The notes under the pieces were generated by a model that was not told the origin of the DNA, searched no databases, and was given only the letters and a program-made list of their open reading frames with translations. Source: an uncultured Bacteroides sp. (lineage in GTDB: Bacteria; Bacteroidota; Bacteroidia; Bacteroidales; UBA932). Taken from it: 43,112 nt of DNA. Made by a program: the position numbers and the translations under genes. How positions within the stretch are numbered: position 1 is the stretch's first letter; every line of letters begins with the position of its first letter. Shown piece by piece: positions 5,918 through 14,823 of the stretch. The stretch lies in the NCBI GenBank assembly GCA_945874355.1, contig CAMCGB010000014.1, positions 1-43,112 on the forward strand. The letters are read 5' to 3'.

Positions 5918-7006
5918 TCATTTACGGGCAAAATGGTAGAGCAGCGCCGCCACAAAAGCAAACAGCACATTCGGAATCCACAGCGCGATTGCCGGCGGGA
6001 GAGTGTCGGTATAGACGAACATCTCGCTGAAGCGAAGGAACAATATATAGCTGAAAGCCAAGGCTATACCTATACCTATATTCCATCCTATGCCTCCCCT
6101 CTTCTTGCGGGAAGAAAGGGCGACACCCATAATTGTCAGTATGATGGTCGAGAAGGGCAAAGCCAGGCGGCGGTGCTTTTCGATGTTGGCATACATAGCC
6201 GTACTGTCTCCCCTCATTGCCTGAGTCTCAATCAGATCCATCAACTCTCCCCACTGCAGCGTCTCGACCGTATTCTCGTTATTGAACAGGTCTTTGAGCT
6301 GCAGGGCTATCGTGGTGTCGATCTGGTCCCTGAACTCCACCTTGTCCTCAATTCCTTCGGAAAAGTTGCGCACGAACACCCTCTTAAGTTTCCAGCCACT
6401 GGTCTGCTCATCCCAGACGGCCGTTTCGGCGCTGACCTTCTTTACCAGACGGTTGTCCTTAACATCCTCGATTGTAAACTTGTAGGCGGTGTTGTTCCAC
6501 TTGCTGAACGACTCTATATACACATACTGGCCTTCCGAAATCTGAAAGTGGATGTTGCGCAGTTTGAAGTTCGCCTGGTTCGCCACATATTTCTGCTCGA
6601 ACTCGACCCTGGTCACATTGGACTTCGGGATGATGTACATATTCAATCCGAGTGTCAGCAGAGCTATCAGACCGGCAGTCACGACATAGGGAACCATCAT
6701 CCGCTGGTAGCTCACTCCACCCGAGAGAATGGCTATTATCTCCGAGTCCGCGGCCATCCTGGAGGTGAAGAAAATCACCGTAATGAACACGAACAGAGGG
6801 GAAAACATATTCACGAAGTAAGGTATGAAGTTCAGGTAGTAGTTGAATACGATTTCCTTCAGGGGCGCCTCGTTCTTGACGAAATCGTCTATCTTTTCGG
6901 AGATGTCGAAGATGATGACTATTCCGATGATAAGAAGCATCGAAAGGAAGAAGGTCAGGATGAACTTCTTCGAGATATACCAGTCTATTTTCCTGATTCC
7001 AAGCAT
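5918..7006 (-). CDS. lptG: LptF/LptG-family permease, LptG-like
   Basis: An inner-membrane subunit of the ABC machine that pulls lipopolysaccharide out of the membrane and pushes it to the outer surface. The 362 residues show the family plan. There are three hydrophobic segments in the first 120 residues (LTFFLSMLLIIGIVIIFDI is the first), a soluble periplasmic beta-jellyroll-like middle of about 150 residues, and three more segments at the C-terminus. The short N-terminal helix, IRKIDWYISKKF, is a family hallmark. I call it LptG-like rather than LptF by general resemblance only. It starts 4 bases after the tgt stop codon, so co-transcription is likely. Confidence 0.9.
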   Translation of the reverse strand: MLGIRKIDWYISKKFILTFFLSMLLIIGIVIIFDISEKIDDFVKNEAPLKEIVFNYYLNFIPYFVNMFSPLFVFITVIFFTSRMAADSEIIAILSGGVSYQRMMVPYVVTAGLIALLTLGLNMYIIPKSNVTRVEFEQKYVANQANFKLRNIHFQISEGQYVYIESFSKWNNTAYKFTIEDVKDNRLVKKVSAETAVWDEQTSGWKLKRVFVRNFSEGIEDKVEFRDQIDTTIALQLKDLFNNENTVETLQWGELMDLIETQAMRGDSTAMYANIEKHRRLALPFSTIILTIMGVALSSRKKRGGIGWNIGIGIALAFSYILFLRFSEMFVYTDTLPPAIALWIPNVLFAFVAALLYHFARK

Positions 7007-7010
7007 CGTC

Positions 7011-8141
7011 CTAGAGTCGTGTACTGATTTTCGCTACAGTCGTTGTTTTCCAGCTGGAGAAGTCACCCGCCTGTATATGGAGCCTGGCCTGGCGCACGAG
7101 TTCCAGATAGAACGCGAGGTTATGCTCGCTCGCTATCATCCCGGCAAACATCTCCTTGCTCACGAACAGGTGATGGAGGTAGGCCTTGGAATAGGCCGAA
7201 TCCACAAAGGAAGTGCCCTTTTCGTCCAGGGGCGAGAAGTCGCTTCCCCACTTGGCGTTTTTCATATTCATAATGCCGTCGAAAGTGAAAAGCATACCGT
7301 TGCGGGCATTGCGGGTGGGCATCACGCAGTCGAACATATCCACTCCCCGGCTGATGGCTTCAAGAATGTTGGCAGGGGTGCCCACGCCCATAAGGTAGCG
7401 CGCCTTGTCCTGGGGTATGATGGGATTCAGCAGCTCCAGCACACTGTACATCTGCTCGGTGCTCTCCCCCACAGCAAGACCGCCTATGGCAATTCCCACC
7501 CGGGCGTATTCGAGGGCGTGCTCTGCTGCCCTTTTTCGCAGCTCGGGATACACGCAGCCCTGGATGATGGGGAAGAAGGTCTGCTCGTAGCCGTACAAAG
7601 GCTCTGTCTGCGAGAATCTGGCGGAGAATCTCTCCAGCCAGCGCTGGGTGAGACCGAGCGATTTGGCGGCATACTCTTCGGTGGCATCCCCCGGGCAGCA
7701 CTCGTCCAGAGCCATCATTATGTCGGCTCCTATAATCCTCTGGGTATCAACATTGTTCTCCGGAGTGAACATATGACGCGAGCCGTCGATATGGGACTGG
7801 AAACGGCAGCCCTCCTCAGTAAGCTTGCGGATAGAGGTAAGGGAGAATATCTGGAATCCGCCGCTGTCGGTAAGTATGGGGCGGTCCCAGGACTCGAAGC
7901 GGTGAAGGCCGCCCGCGCGGGAAAGGGTCTCCAGCCCCGGCCTGAGGTAGAGATGATAAGTGTTGCCCAGGATAATCTCGGCTCCTATGTCTTCCTTGAG
8001 GTCACGATGATATACTCCCTTCACGGAGCCTACCGTCCCCACAGGCATGAATATGGGGGTATGAATCTCTCCGTGGTCCGTATATAAAGTTCCGCATCTA
8101 GCGCCAGATTGCGGATCAGAGGCAGTCTTTACAAACTTCAT
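7011..8141 (-). CDS. tgt: Queuine tRNA-guanine transglycosylase
   Basis: Exchanges guanine 34 of GUN-anticodon tRNAs for a queuosine precursor. The TIM-barrel motifs are clear: DSGGFQ with catalytic Asp 92, substrate-binding GGLAVGE (220-226), and MFDCVMPTRNARNG with nucleophile Asp 271. Length (376) is normal. The zinc site is odd: the CxCxxC cluster expected just before YSKAYLHHL (about 305-325) is absent and the segment reads DEKGTSFVDSAYSKAY. From memory, Bacteroides Tgt proteins show the same loss, so it looks like a clade trait rather than damage. First gene of a run to murF, divergent from the nucleoside transporter. Confidence 0.96.
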   Translation of the reverse strand: MKFVKTASDPQSGARCGTLYTDHGEIHTPIFMPVGTVGSVKGVYHRDLKEDIGAEIILGNTYHLYLRPGLETLSRAGGLHRFESWDRPILTDSGGFQIFSLTSIRKLTEEGCRFQSHIDGSRHMFTPENNVDTQRIIGADIMMALDECCPGDATEEYAAKSLGLTQRWLERFSARFSQTEPLYGYEQTFFPIIQGCVYPELRKRAAEHALEYARVGIAIGGLAVGESTEQMYSVLELLNPIIPQDKARYLMGVGTPANILEAISRGVDMFDCVMPTRNARNGMLFTFDGIMNMKNAKWGSDFSPLDEKGTSFVDSAYSKAYLHHLFVSKEMFAGMIASEHNLAFYLELVRQARLHIQAGDFSSWKTTTVAKISTRL

Positions 8142-8142
8142 T

Positions 8143-8173
8143 TTACAAATTTACAAAAAAACTCCTATTTTTG
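8143..8173 (+). promoter_or_regulatory. Probable promoter of the nucleoside transporter
   Basis: TATTTTTG at 8166-8173 is a full TAnnTTTG -7 box. The -33 position, 19 bases upstream, reads TTAC, which is only a partial match. It lies 26 bases before the start codon. Confidence 0.6.
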
Positions 8174-8199
8174 TCTTCTCAATAGTAATTCAACACAAA

Positions 8200-9483
8200 A
8201 TGGCCAACAACAATTCCAATATCAGCCTAAGGCTGATCATTATGAACTTCCTGGAATTCGCAGTGTGGGGAGCCTACCTCACCTCGATGGGAAGTTTCCT
8301 CGCCAAGTCAGGCTTCGGTGACAAGATATGGCTCTTCTATGCCACCCAGGGCTTTGTCTCAATCTTTATGCCCGCCCTTATGGGAATCGTAGCGGACAAA
8401 TGGCTGCCCGCCCAGAAAGTGCTTTCTCTCTGCCAGGCCCTCTCCGGAGTTTCTATGCTCGGAGCAGGACTCTATGCGATGAATGCCGGAGCCGGGATTG
8501 ACTTTGCGACATTCTACGCCCTGTACACCATCAGCATCGCCTTCTTCATGCCTACCATAGCCATCTCGAATTCAGTGGCTTACACAGCGCTTGAACTGAA
8601 TGGCAAGGACACTGTAAAGTCCTATCCCCCCATCAGGGTGTTCGGCACCGTGGGTTTCATCTGCACAATGCTTGCAGTCAATTTCATCAAGGGAGCGGAC
8701 GGAGTGCAGTTCCAGCATAGCTATAACCAGTTCATCCTTTCAGGCGCCCTGGGCCTTATCCTGGCAGCCTACGCCCTGACCCTTCCCAACTGCCCCTGCA
8801 AGCCCAAGAGCGAGACAGTCCAGACTTTTGCCGAGGCTACCGGCCTTAACGCCTTCTCGCTTTTCAGCAAAGGCCAGTTTGCAATCTTCTTCATCTTCTC
8901 GATGCTGCTCGGCGCCGCCCTCCAGATAACCAACGGCTACGCCAATACCTTCATCACCTCGTTCCAGGACAACCCCGCCTTTGCAGGCACCTGGGGAGCC
9001 AACAACGCCAACGCCCTGATTTCCATCAGCCAGGTTTCCGAGACCCTCTGCATACTCCTCATCCCCTTCTTTATGAAGAAGTTCGGCATCAAGATAGTGA
9101 TGCTCATCGCTATGTTCGCGTGGGTGTTCCGCTTCGGCCTGTTCGGCCTCGGCAACCCCGGCGACAGGGTATGGATGTTCATCATAAGCTGCCTTGTCTA
9201 TGGAGTGGCCTTTGACTTCTTCAACATCTCAGGCTCCCTGTATGTGAACGATAATGTAGATAAGGATATGCGATCATCAGCCCAGGGTCTGTTTATGCTG
9301 ATGACCAACGGACTCGGTGCTTCGATTGGCACCTGGGCCGCCGGCCTTGTGGTGAACCACTTCGTGTACAACGCCGCCACTCCCGACTGGAGCACAGCCT
9401 GGTACATCTTCGCCGCCTACTCCCTTGTAGTCGGAGTCCTGTTCATGATTCTGTTCAGGAATCCGAACAAAGTCAAAAAGTAA
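8200..9483 (+). CDS. Nucleoside:proton symporter, NupG/XapB-like MFS protein
   Basis: A 427-residue inner-membrane protein with about 12 hydrophobic segments. The N-terminal MNFLEFAVWGAYLTSMGSFL and the following GFVSIFMPALMGIVADKW match the nucleoside:H+ symporter branch of the major facilitator superfamily. It should import purine or pyrimidine nucleosides using the proton gradient. The later SLYVNDNVDKDMRSSAQGLFML region, before the last helices, is also typical of that branch. It stands alone, with its own promoter and a strong terminator after the stop codon. Which nucleosides it prefers cannot be told from the sequence. Confidence 0.87.
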   Translation: MANNNSNISLRLIIMNFLEFAVWGAYLTSMGSFLAKSGFGDKIWLFYATQGFVSIFMPALMGIVADKWLPAQKVLSLCQALSGVSMLGAGLYAMNAGAGIDFATFYALYTISIAFFMPTIAISNSVAYTALELNGKDTVKSYPPIRVFGTVGFICTMLAVNFIKGADGVQFQHSYNQFILSGALGLILAAYALTLPNCPCKPKSETVQTFAEATGLNAFSLFSKGQFAIFFIFSMLLGAALQITNGYANTFITSFQDNPAFAGTWGANNANALISISQVSETLCILLIPFFMKKFGIKIVMLIAMFAWVFRFGLFGLGNPGDRVWMFIISCLVYGVAFDFFNISGSLYVNDNVDKDMRSSAQGLFMLMTNGLGASIGTWAAGLVVNHFVYNAATPDWSTAWYIFAAYSLVVGVLFMILFRNPNKVKK

Positions 9484-9501
9484 TTATATTCTGCAAACAC
9501 G

Positions 9502-9533
9502 AAAAAGACCGCCCCGGTTGGAGCGGTCTTTTT
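9502..9533. terminator. Bidirectional intrinsic terminator
   Basis: AAAAAGACCGC pairs with GCGGTCTTTTT around a short loop. The A and T runs on both sides suit both the transporter gene from the left and the convergent lipoprotein operon from the right. Confidence 0.92.
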
Positions 9534-9548
9534 CGTTCAGGAAGTATC

Positions 9549-10508
9549 CTACTCGGCATCAAGGCCAAGGTCGCGAACTCCCTTGAGGTCCTTGAGGGCA
9601 AGATATCCGACGTAGTCCTCACCGATATAGATACCGTCATATATATCATAAAGCCCGTATGACAGATACATATCCTCGTCACAATCAACAGGCTTGAGGC
9701 TGTAGCCATCCACAATCTCGAACGAAATGCTGCCGCTGGTCAGCACCTTGCCCTTACGGTCAGTAAGAATAGGAGCAACCAGATACTGCTTCTTCTCGCC
9801 GTCCACGGGCCTCTCTATACCCATGCAGGAGTTGGCACCGTGGTCTCCGCTGCCAAGGTTCAGAGTCATCACAGCCTTATCGCCATCCATAGTGGTGGTA
9901 GCGTGGAATGAAGTGATTCGTCCTCCATCATTGGTGATGCCGAGAATACCGGTAAGGAAGGTCCATCCGCCAAAAGTGGGGAATACCGTTGTTGACCATT
10001 TCTCGCTATACTCGTCCTTTTTTGCCCCGTCCAGACCATAGAAATCTCCGCTGATGATGAAGTCGCCCTCAGACATCCTCAGATTGTCGTCAGCTCCGAG
10101 CACCACTACACGAGCGGTCTCTCCCACCTGTGCCTGATTGTCCACAGAAGAGATTTCAACCACAGCGCTGAGCTTTGACTGCTCGGCAAAGCCGGAGATT
10201 ACAAGGGTAGCCTTATCAGAAGAGTTGTTAAGTATAAGACTCTTGTTATCAATAGTATAAGCCTCACCCTCAACACTCAGGCCATCTCCCTCCACTGCTT
10301 TGAAAGTGATTGTAAGAGGATAAGCGACATTCTCACCGCTTACCGTCACCGGGATCTCCACTGAATTCTTGGCGGTGCCGGTCAGCACCCACACGGTCTG
10401 ATCTTCAAACTCCACTACAGTGTCAACCGCAGGCTCTGACTTGTTGCAGGCAGACAGCAGAGAAAGTGAAGCGGCGGCAACTGCCACAAAATAGGAAAAT
10501 TTTTTCAT
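9549..10508 (-). CDS. Predicted lipoprotein, function unknown
   Basis: 319 residues with a signal peptide and lipobox SAC (Cys 21), so envelope-anchored. After a short linker, residues of about 30-135 form a beta-rich domain with alternating hydrophobic residues (VWVLTGTAKNSVEIPVTVSG ... RVVVLGADDN) that resembles the Calx-beta or BACON-type Ig folds of Bacteroidales surface lipoproteins. The rest is rich in Gly, Asp and aromatic residues, with a Tyr-rich segment near the C-terminus (SYGLYDIYDGIYIGEDYVGY), and I do not recognise it. Third gene of an operon with the M64 peptidase and an FN3-like lipoprotein. It may bind the same host or dietary substrate, but that is inference from position. 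Confidence 0.7.
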   Translation of the reverse strand: MKKFSYFVAVAAASLSLLSACNKSEPAVDTVVEFEDQTVWVLTGTAKNSVEIPVTVSGENVAYPLTITFKAVEGDGLSVEGEAYTIDNKSLILNNSSDKATLVISGFAEQSKLSAVVEISSVDNQAQVGETARVVVLGADDNLRMSEGDFIISGDFYGLDGAKKDEYSEKWSTTVFPTFGGWTFLTGILGITNDGGRITSFHATTTMDGDKAVMTLNLGSGDHGANSCMGIERPVDGEKKQYLVAPILTDRKGKVLTSGSISFEIVDGYSLKPVDCDEDMYLSYGLYDIYDGIYIGEDYVGYLALKDLKGVRDLGLDAE

Positions 10509-10521
10509 AAATAGTTAATTA

Positions 10522-12258
10522 TTAAGGTAATACAATATTCATATCAAGTTCTTTCCCAAACTCAGGAAGCGGAAGGGTGGAGAAATCCACAAAGTCCGAA
10601 GTCTCGTTGCTCACTCCGCAAGCCTTACTCTGCGGCTCGGGAAGATGGCTTAAATCGAAACTTACGAAACTCTCGTAGTCATACTCCCATTCCGACCCGA
10701 AAGCTACAGTCATAGCTCTCTTATAGATTGCCTCTCTTGAAGGAGGGTTGAAGCCGTGCTGATTGGTCCTCATCATACTGTCGTCAGTAGGCCTCCAGGC
10801 TCCCTTCCAATAAGTGCAGGCGCCCTCATACACCCCGAGGACTTCGCCGTAACTGTCAGGAGCCGAATACCTTTCGTCCGACAGGAGCCTTGCCCACGGA
10901 ACCTCTGTCCGGGAAGAAGTCAAAGAGACATTCTTCGCCCAACCGTATTCGCTCTGAAGCGAAAGCACCTGATTGTACACGCTGGGAGAAATAGTCCCGT
11001 AGGACTCATAGGCATACTCGTCATAGAGCTTCGCAAAGCCGTGTCCTATGGCTTCGTGGACAAGAACCGAACGGAAGCGCTCTGAACCCAAACCATCCAC
11101 AACAGGACAGAACACAAGCCCAAACTCTCCAAGACCCGAGTAGCCGAAGCCTGTGGTTCCGGCATAGCGGTTCGAATTAAGGATTACAACGGCCAGGGTC
11201 TGACTTACTTTCTCAATCGACGCAAGCTCCCTTACTTCATACACATACTCCATCACCTTGTTCTCGTCGCCTGTGATTCTGGACGATCCGTCGGTAGGGA
11301 GAGAACAGCTGAAAGCGGTGCTGTAATCGCTGCCGAAAGCGTTGTGCTTCGACACGGCCGTAACCATCCACACATCGAAATAGTCCCTCAATCCTTTGAC
11401 GGGCTGCTCGCTGAAGAGGTTCTCCATCGCATTCTCCATCACGCTTCTATAGTAGCCAGAAGCTATGTCCACATCGGCAAAGCCGTCACCCATAAGCACA
11501 ATAGGCACACCCGCTCCAATGCTATGGCTCTGAAGGAGCTCCACCTTGCGGTCAGCAGAATAATCGGTGCTGGTATCCACGGGAACGCCTTCCTGGGTAA
11601 TAGTGACAAGATCCGAAGAAATCAGAGTATTAAACTCAGCATCAACCACTTCGATATAGAACTCAGCCACCCTCTCATCGTGGGTCGTATTCTCGAGCAC
11701 TTCAAGCACATACTCGAACGATTCGAGCGACTTCACATTGGCATCCTTAACCGGCTTTATCCAGTCCTTGACATTCTCCGTATAAGTATAGAGCACAAGC
11801 CTTCCCTCTACATTGGTCTTGAAGCCTATATGCACCTGCTCTCCTTTACGGGAGATTTTGAAATCGGTCTTGTCCAGAAGCAGCACCTCGGCAGGCAGTT
11901 GCCTGACTGGAAGAGAGTTGACGGCCGAAGCGGAGTGGAAATTGAGAGTACATTCCTGCTCCTGCCCGCTGACATTGCTGAGCTTGCTCATAAGCATCAC
12001 TTCAGTCTTCCCGGGATTGCCGCTCATAGGGAACACGCCCAGCCACGAGGCGTCGAAATCCACGCTCCAGCTCTCTGTGCTCTCTACAATGATGGCTTCG
12101 CGGCTGTTTCTGGGCCCTTGAAGCACGACCGCTCCTTCGGGGAGCCTGATCTCAGGATTTGCAGATGAAGGGCCGTTCTTGCTGCAGGATACTGACGCTG
12201 CCAGAGCAATCAGCGTCATCAGCAGTGCTGATACTGGATTATTGTGAAAAATTCTCAT
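10522..12258 (-). CDS. Lipoprotein zinc peptidase, M64 (IgA-peptidase) family
   Basis: 578 residues. Signal peptide and lipobox SVSC (Cys 25) place it on the envelope. Residues of about 50-120 look like a BACON domain (SWSVDFDASWLGVFP ... SLPVRQ), and a second beta domain of about 100 residues ends at ITQEGVPV. The catalytic part starts near VPIVLMGDGF. The zinc motif is HEAIGHGF (His 401, Glu 402, His 405/406 region) with DEY at 413-415, the signature of peptidase family M64, whose founding member cleaves immunoglobulin A. It should be an active metallopeptidase; its real substrate is unknown. It begins 4 bases after the upstream lipoprotein gene and is followed 13 bases later by another. 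Confidence 0.88.
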   Translation of the reverse strand: MRIFHNNPVSALLMTLIALAASVSCSKNGPSSANPEIRLPEGAVVLQGPRNSREAIIVESTESWSVDFDASWLGVFPMSGNPGKTEVMLMSKLSNVSGQEQECTLNFHSASAVNSLPVRQLPAEVLLLDKTDFKISRKGEQVHIGFKTNVEGRLVLYTYTENVKDWIKPVKDANVKSLESFEYVLEVLENTTHDERVAEFYIEVVDAEFNTLISSDLVTITQEGVPVDTSTDYSADRKVELLQSHSIGAGVPIVLMGDGFADVDIASGYYRSVMENAMENLFSEQPVKGLRDYFDVWMVTAVSKHNAFGSDYSTAFSCSLPTDGSSRITGDENKVMEYVYEVRELASIEKVSQTLAVVILNSNRYAGTTGFGYSGLGEFGLVFCPVVDGLGSERFRSVLVHEAIGHGFAKLYDEYAYESYGTISPSVYNQVLSLQSEYGWAKNVSLTSSRTEVPWARLLSDERYSAPDSYGEVLGVYEGACTYWKGAWRPTDDSMMRTNQHGFNPPSREAIYKRAMTVAFGSEWEYDYESFVSFDLSHLPEPQSKACGVSNETSDFVDFSTLPLPEFGKELDMNIVLP

Positions 12259-12262
12259 CTCG

Positions 12263-13432
12263 TTATTTGCTTATTGCCTTGAATTCCAAGGTCTTGACTT
12301 CAGTTGTAATAATTCCGTTCTTATCCAGGCCAAAAACCATAGCCACATAGTCGCCTCCGGCATAAACGTGTGACTGGTCGGCCAGGGCTACGGCTACGCT
12401 GCTGACAGTTGCGCTGCCCTTGCGGGTGTAGCCGGACTCATCCCAATTATTGATACCGTGCAGGAGCTCATAATTGCGGACAAGGTTCGAAGCCGTATTG
12501 AAAGGCTTGCCCATATCGGTGCTTGATTTGGGATAGAATATCACCATATAGTTGTCAGTAGCGGAAGAAGGGGTCACCTTCAGGTGCACATCCACCTCTC
12601 TGCTGCCCTGCAGCATTGTCTGGCTCTCAACCGAAGCGCTGAAAGAGCAGGAGCTCTGAGGCCGCCACTCCGGAGCGACGAAGAGCCGCTTTGTGAATCC
12701 GCTCACTTTCACAGGGTTGGCTTCATCTCCGGTGTACTCTGTCTTATAGGCATAGAAGATATACTCCGTCCCGGTCGAGAGGCTCCTGGAGGTAAAAGTT
12801 TTCACTTTCTGCTCGGAGCAGGACTTCATATACTCGTACCAGGGCATAGGTATGCTCCACACTTCCTTGATATGCTTGTAGTAGCCGAAGTCGTAATCCT
12901 CGACGAATTCGAGGTCGGTCTTGTATTTCTTGTACTTCGAAGACTCGATGACCGCGCACTGGTAGAGCATCGAATTGTCCGAAGGCACCACCTTGAAATC
13001 CGCAGAACGATAGGTCAAGTTGGTCATACTCAGCGTGAAAGGTCCGCTACTGGTCTTCAGGCTGGCGCTCACCTGCTCGCTTGGAGTATAGGCCGAATCC
13101 GAGCTCAAGGCACGGAGCGTCAGAGTGTATTTGACTCCGCTGTATAGCTGCAGGGATCCCTCGGCGACAAACAGCACACCAGTTTCTGCGGTCTGGCCCG
13201 AAGCGATTGGAGTCTTCTCGTCGTCCGAGCTAAAAAGCGAATACTCGTACGAGTCAGCATTCTCAACCCCGAGCCAAGAAAAAGCCAGGGTATAGGGGCT
13301 GTCGAGAAGTTCCTCAGCCTGAATGAACTGAGGAGAGGAAAGCTGTCCGCCGCCAACCTTCGAACAGGCGGACATAATAAAAACGGCTGCCATAAATAGC
13401 AGCCGTACAAATTTCGAATGTAATTTCTGCAT
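12263..13432 (-). CDS. Predicted lipoprotein with fibronectin III-like repeats
   Basis: 389 residues, signal peptide and lipobox MSAC (Cys 22). The mature part reads as two or three beta-sandwich domains. Residues of about 35-125 have the fibronectin type III look (FSWLGVENADSYEYSLFSS ... YTLTLRALS). The centre, with a cluster of Tyr and Lys (SSKYKKYKTDLEFVEDYDFGYYKHIKEVW), is unlike known domains, and the end again looks FN3-like. No catalytic motif is visible, so binding to a surface or substrate is the simplest guess. First gene of the operon, directly behind a perfect promoter. Confidence 0.72.
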   Translation of the reverse strand: MQKLHSKFVRLLFMAAVFIMSACSKVGGGQLSSPQFIQAEELLDSPYTLAFSWLGVENADSYEYSLFSSDDEKTPIASGQTAETGVLFVAEGSLQLYSGVKYTLTLRALSSDSAYTPSEQVSASLKTSSGPFTLSMTNLTYRSADFKVVPSDNSMLYQCAVIESSKYKKYKTDLEFVEDYDFGYYKHIKEVWSIPMPWYEYMKSCSEQKVKTFTSRSLSTGTEYIFYAYKTEYTGDEANPVKVSGFTKRLFVAPEWRPQSSCSFSASVESQTMLQGSREVDVHLKVTPSSATDNYMVIFYPKSSTDMGKPFNTASNLVRNYELLHGINNWDESGYTRKGSATVSSVAVALADQSHVYAGGDYVAMVFGLDKNGIITTEVKTLEFKAISK

Positions 13433-13457
13433 TATTGTTCTACTCTACTATCTCATA

Positions 13458-13488
13458 CAAATATAATCAATAAGCGAGTAATTACAAA
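13458..13488 (-). promoter_or_regulatory. Promoter of the M64 lipoprotein operon
   Basis: On the minus strand TTTG (13488-13485), exactly 19 bases, then TATATTTG (13465-13458). This is a full match to the Bacteroidetes consensus, 25 bases upstream of the first lipoprotein start codon. Confidence 0.9.
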
Positions 13489-13503
13489 AAACAACGCACA
13501 GTC

Positions 13504-14805
13504 TTATCTGCGGCGTTTTTTCGAATGTTTTCCGTGCTTCTTTGAAGTAAGCCTTACAACAACGGCAACAATCAGCAGGACAACTATGGCTCCAATCACT
13601 ACATATGTCCATACAGAAGCGCTGTCGCCCTTGACCCTTGACCACATCTTCAGAAGAGCCTCGGTCCTATCGCCGTTGTCGTGAAGCACTCCGCAGCGCT
13701 CAATCACGCTCTTGTCGGGATACATCACGGGATTAAGGCACACCGATGTAGCTTCAGGTCCGAAAAAGTAGCTGGCGTCAAGCGGCTCCCACTCCTCAGA
13801 GTCGGCCATAGCCTCGAGAATCTGCTCCCCTCCTATCGCGCTCACATATCCGATCACGTCCATATTGCGCACGGCGTTCTCTGGTTTGCACATAAAGTTG
13901 ATGAAGTACCTTGCTGCCTTGACATTCTTTGCATATTTGGGGATTACCCAGCCGTCGTACCACACTGTACTTCCCTCTTCGGGCACAGAGTAGCGGAGCT
14001 CAACTCCCATCTCGGCAGACTCGTCGATGGCCCACTGGGCGTCACCGCTCCACGAGAAATTGATCCAGGCGCGCTCCTTGGTCATCTGCTCCTTTCCGAA
14101 ATCGGCCTCCCAGCCGGCAATGGCATCCTTGAAGCTGTAGAGGTAATCCTCCACCAGTGCGATGGACTCGTCTGAAGCATCGAAAGTGATGGTCTTGAGG
14201 TCTTTGCTGCCTGAAGCAATCTCATCCTTGTTCAGAGCCACCAGCAGAGTGGTGTAGATGTCGCGGAATGCATCCTTCATCAGAATCTTGCCTGCGAACT
14301 TGGGGTTGCGCAGAGCCTCCCAGGTAGAAGCCTCCTCGTCGGAGACGAATTTGGGATTATAGATAAGGCCGGTCGAACCCCACATATAAGGCACGGCATA
14401 GTCATTGGCGTTGCGTCCGTGACCTTCGATATTGTCGAAGCACTCAATAGAATAGGGAGAAAGGTTGCCCAGGTAGTTGGGAGTAGAACCGAAGTCCTTG
14501 TCGATGGGAAGGAGCAGGTCCTTCAGCAGCATCCTCTCGATGATATAGTCCGAAGGGCATACCACATCGTAATCCTCGTGACCGAGCTCGATTTTCGAGA
14601 GCATGGTCTCGTTGATATCGAAAGTCTGGTATATAATCTCGACCTTTTCTCCGGTCTGCTCCTCATACCACTCTTCGAATTCACCTATGAGGTCTTCGTC
14701 TATATAATCAGCCCAGTTGTAAACCTTCAGGATGTGGGCACGGTCCTGGGAGCAGCCGCAGAGAAGAAGTGTAGCGGCAAACAAGGTCAATAAAACTCTT
14801 TTCAT
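13504..14805 (-). CDS. potD: Polyamine-binding lipoprotein of the PotABCD importer
   Basis: The solute-binding protein for spermidine or putrescine. It has a signal peptide and lipobox LCGC (Cys 18), then the PotD hallmarks: YNWADYID near residues 29-36, IYQTFDINETMLSKIELGHEDYDVVCPSDY, and VPYMWGSTGLIYNP. Acidic and aromatic residues along the cleft fit a positively charged ligand. At 433 residues it is longer than usual because of an extra C-terminus. A hydrophobic stretch (about 398-419, WTYVVIGAIVVLLIVAVVV) is followed by a tail of Lys, Arg and His, which would be a second membrane anchor with a cytoplasmic end. Last gene of the pot operon, 18 bases after potC. Confidence 0.94.
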   Translation of the reverse strand: MKRVLLTLFAATLLLCGCSQDRAHILKVYNWADYIDEDLIGEFEEWYEEQTGEKVEIIYQTFDINETMLSKIELGHEDYDVVCPSDYIIERMLLKDLLLPIDKDFGSTPNYLGNLSPYSIECFDNIEGHGRNANDYAVPYMWGSTGLIYNPKFVSDEEASTWEALRNPKFAGKILMKDAFRDIYTTLLVALNKDEIASGSKDLKTITFDASDESIALVEDYLYSFKDAIAGWEADFGKEQMTKERAWINFSWSGDAQWAIDESAEMGVELRYSVPEEGSTVWYDGWVIPKYAKNVKAARYFINFMCKPENAVRNMDVIGYVSAIGGEQILEAMADSEEWEPLDASYFFGPEATSVCLNPVMYPDKSVIERCGVLHDNGDRTEALLKMWSRVKGDSASVWTYVVIGAIVVLLIVAVVVRLTSKKHGKHSKKRRR

Positions 14806-14823
14806 TTTGTCGGTTTTACAGGT

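Noticed and set aside
5534..7027. A 497-codon plus-strand frame opposite lptG and dut
   Set aside because: It is antisense to two clear genes, is His-, Gln- and Arg-rich with no known domain, and is a shadow.
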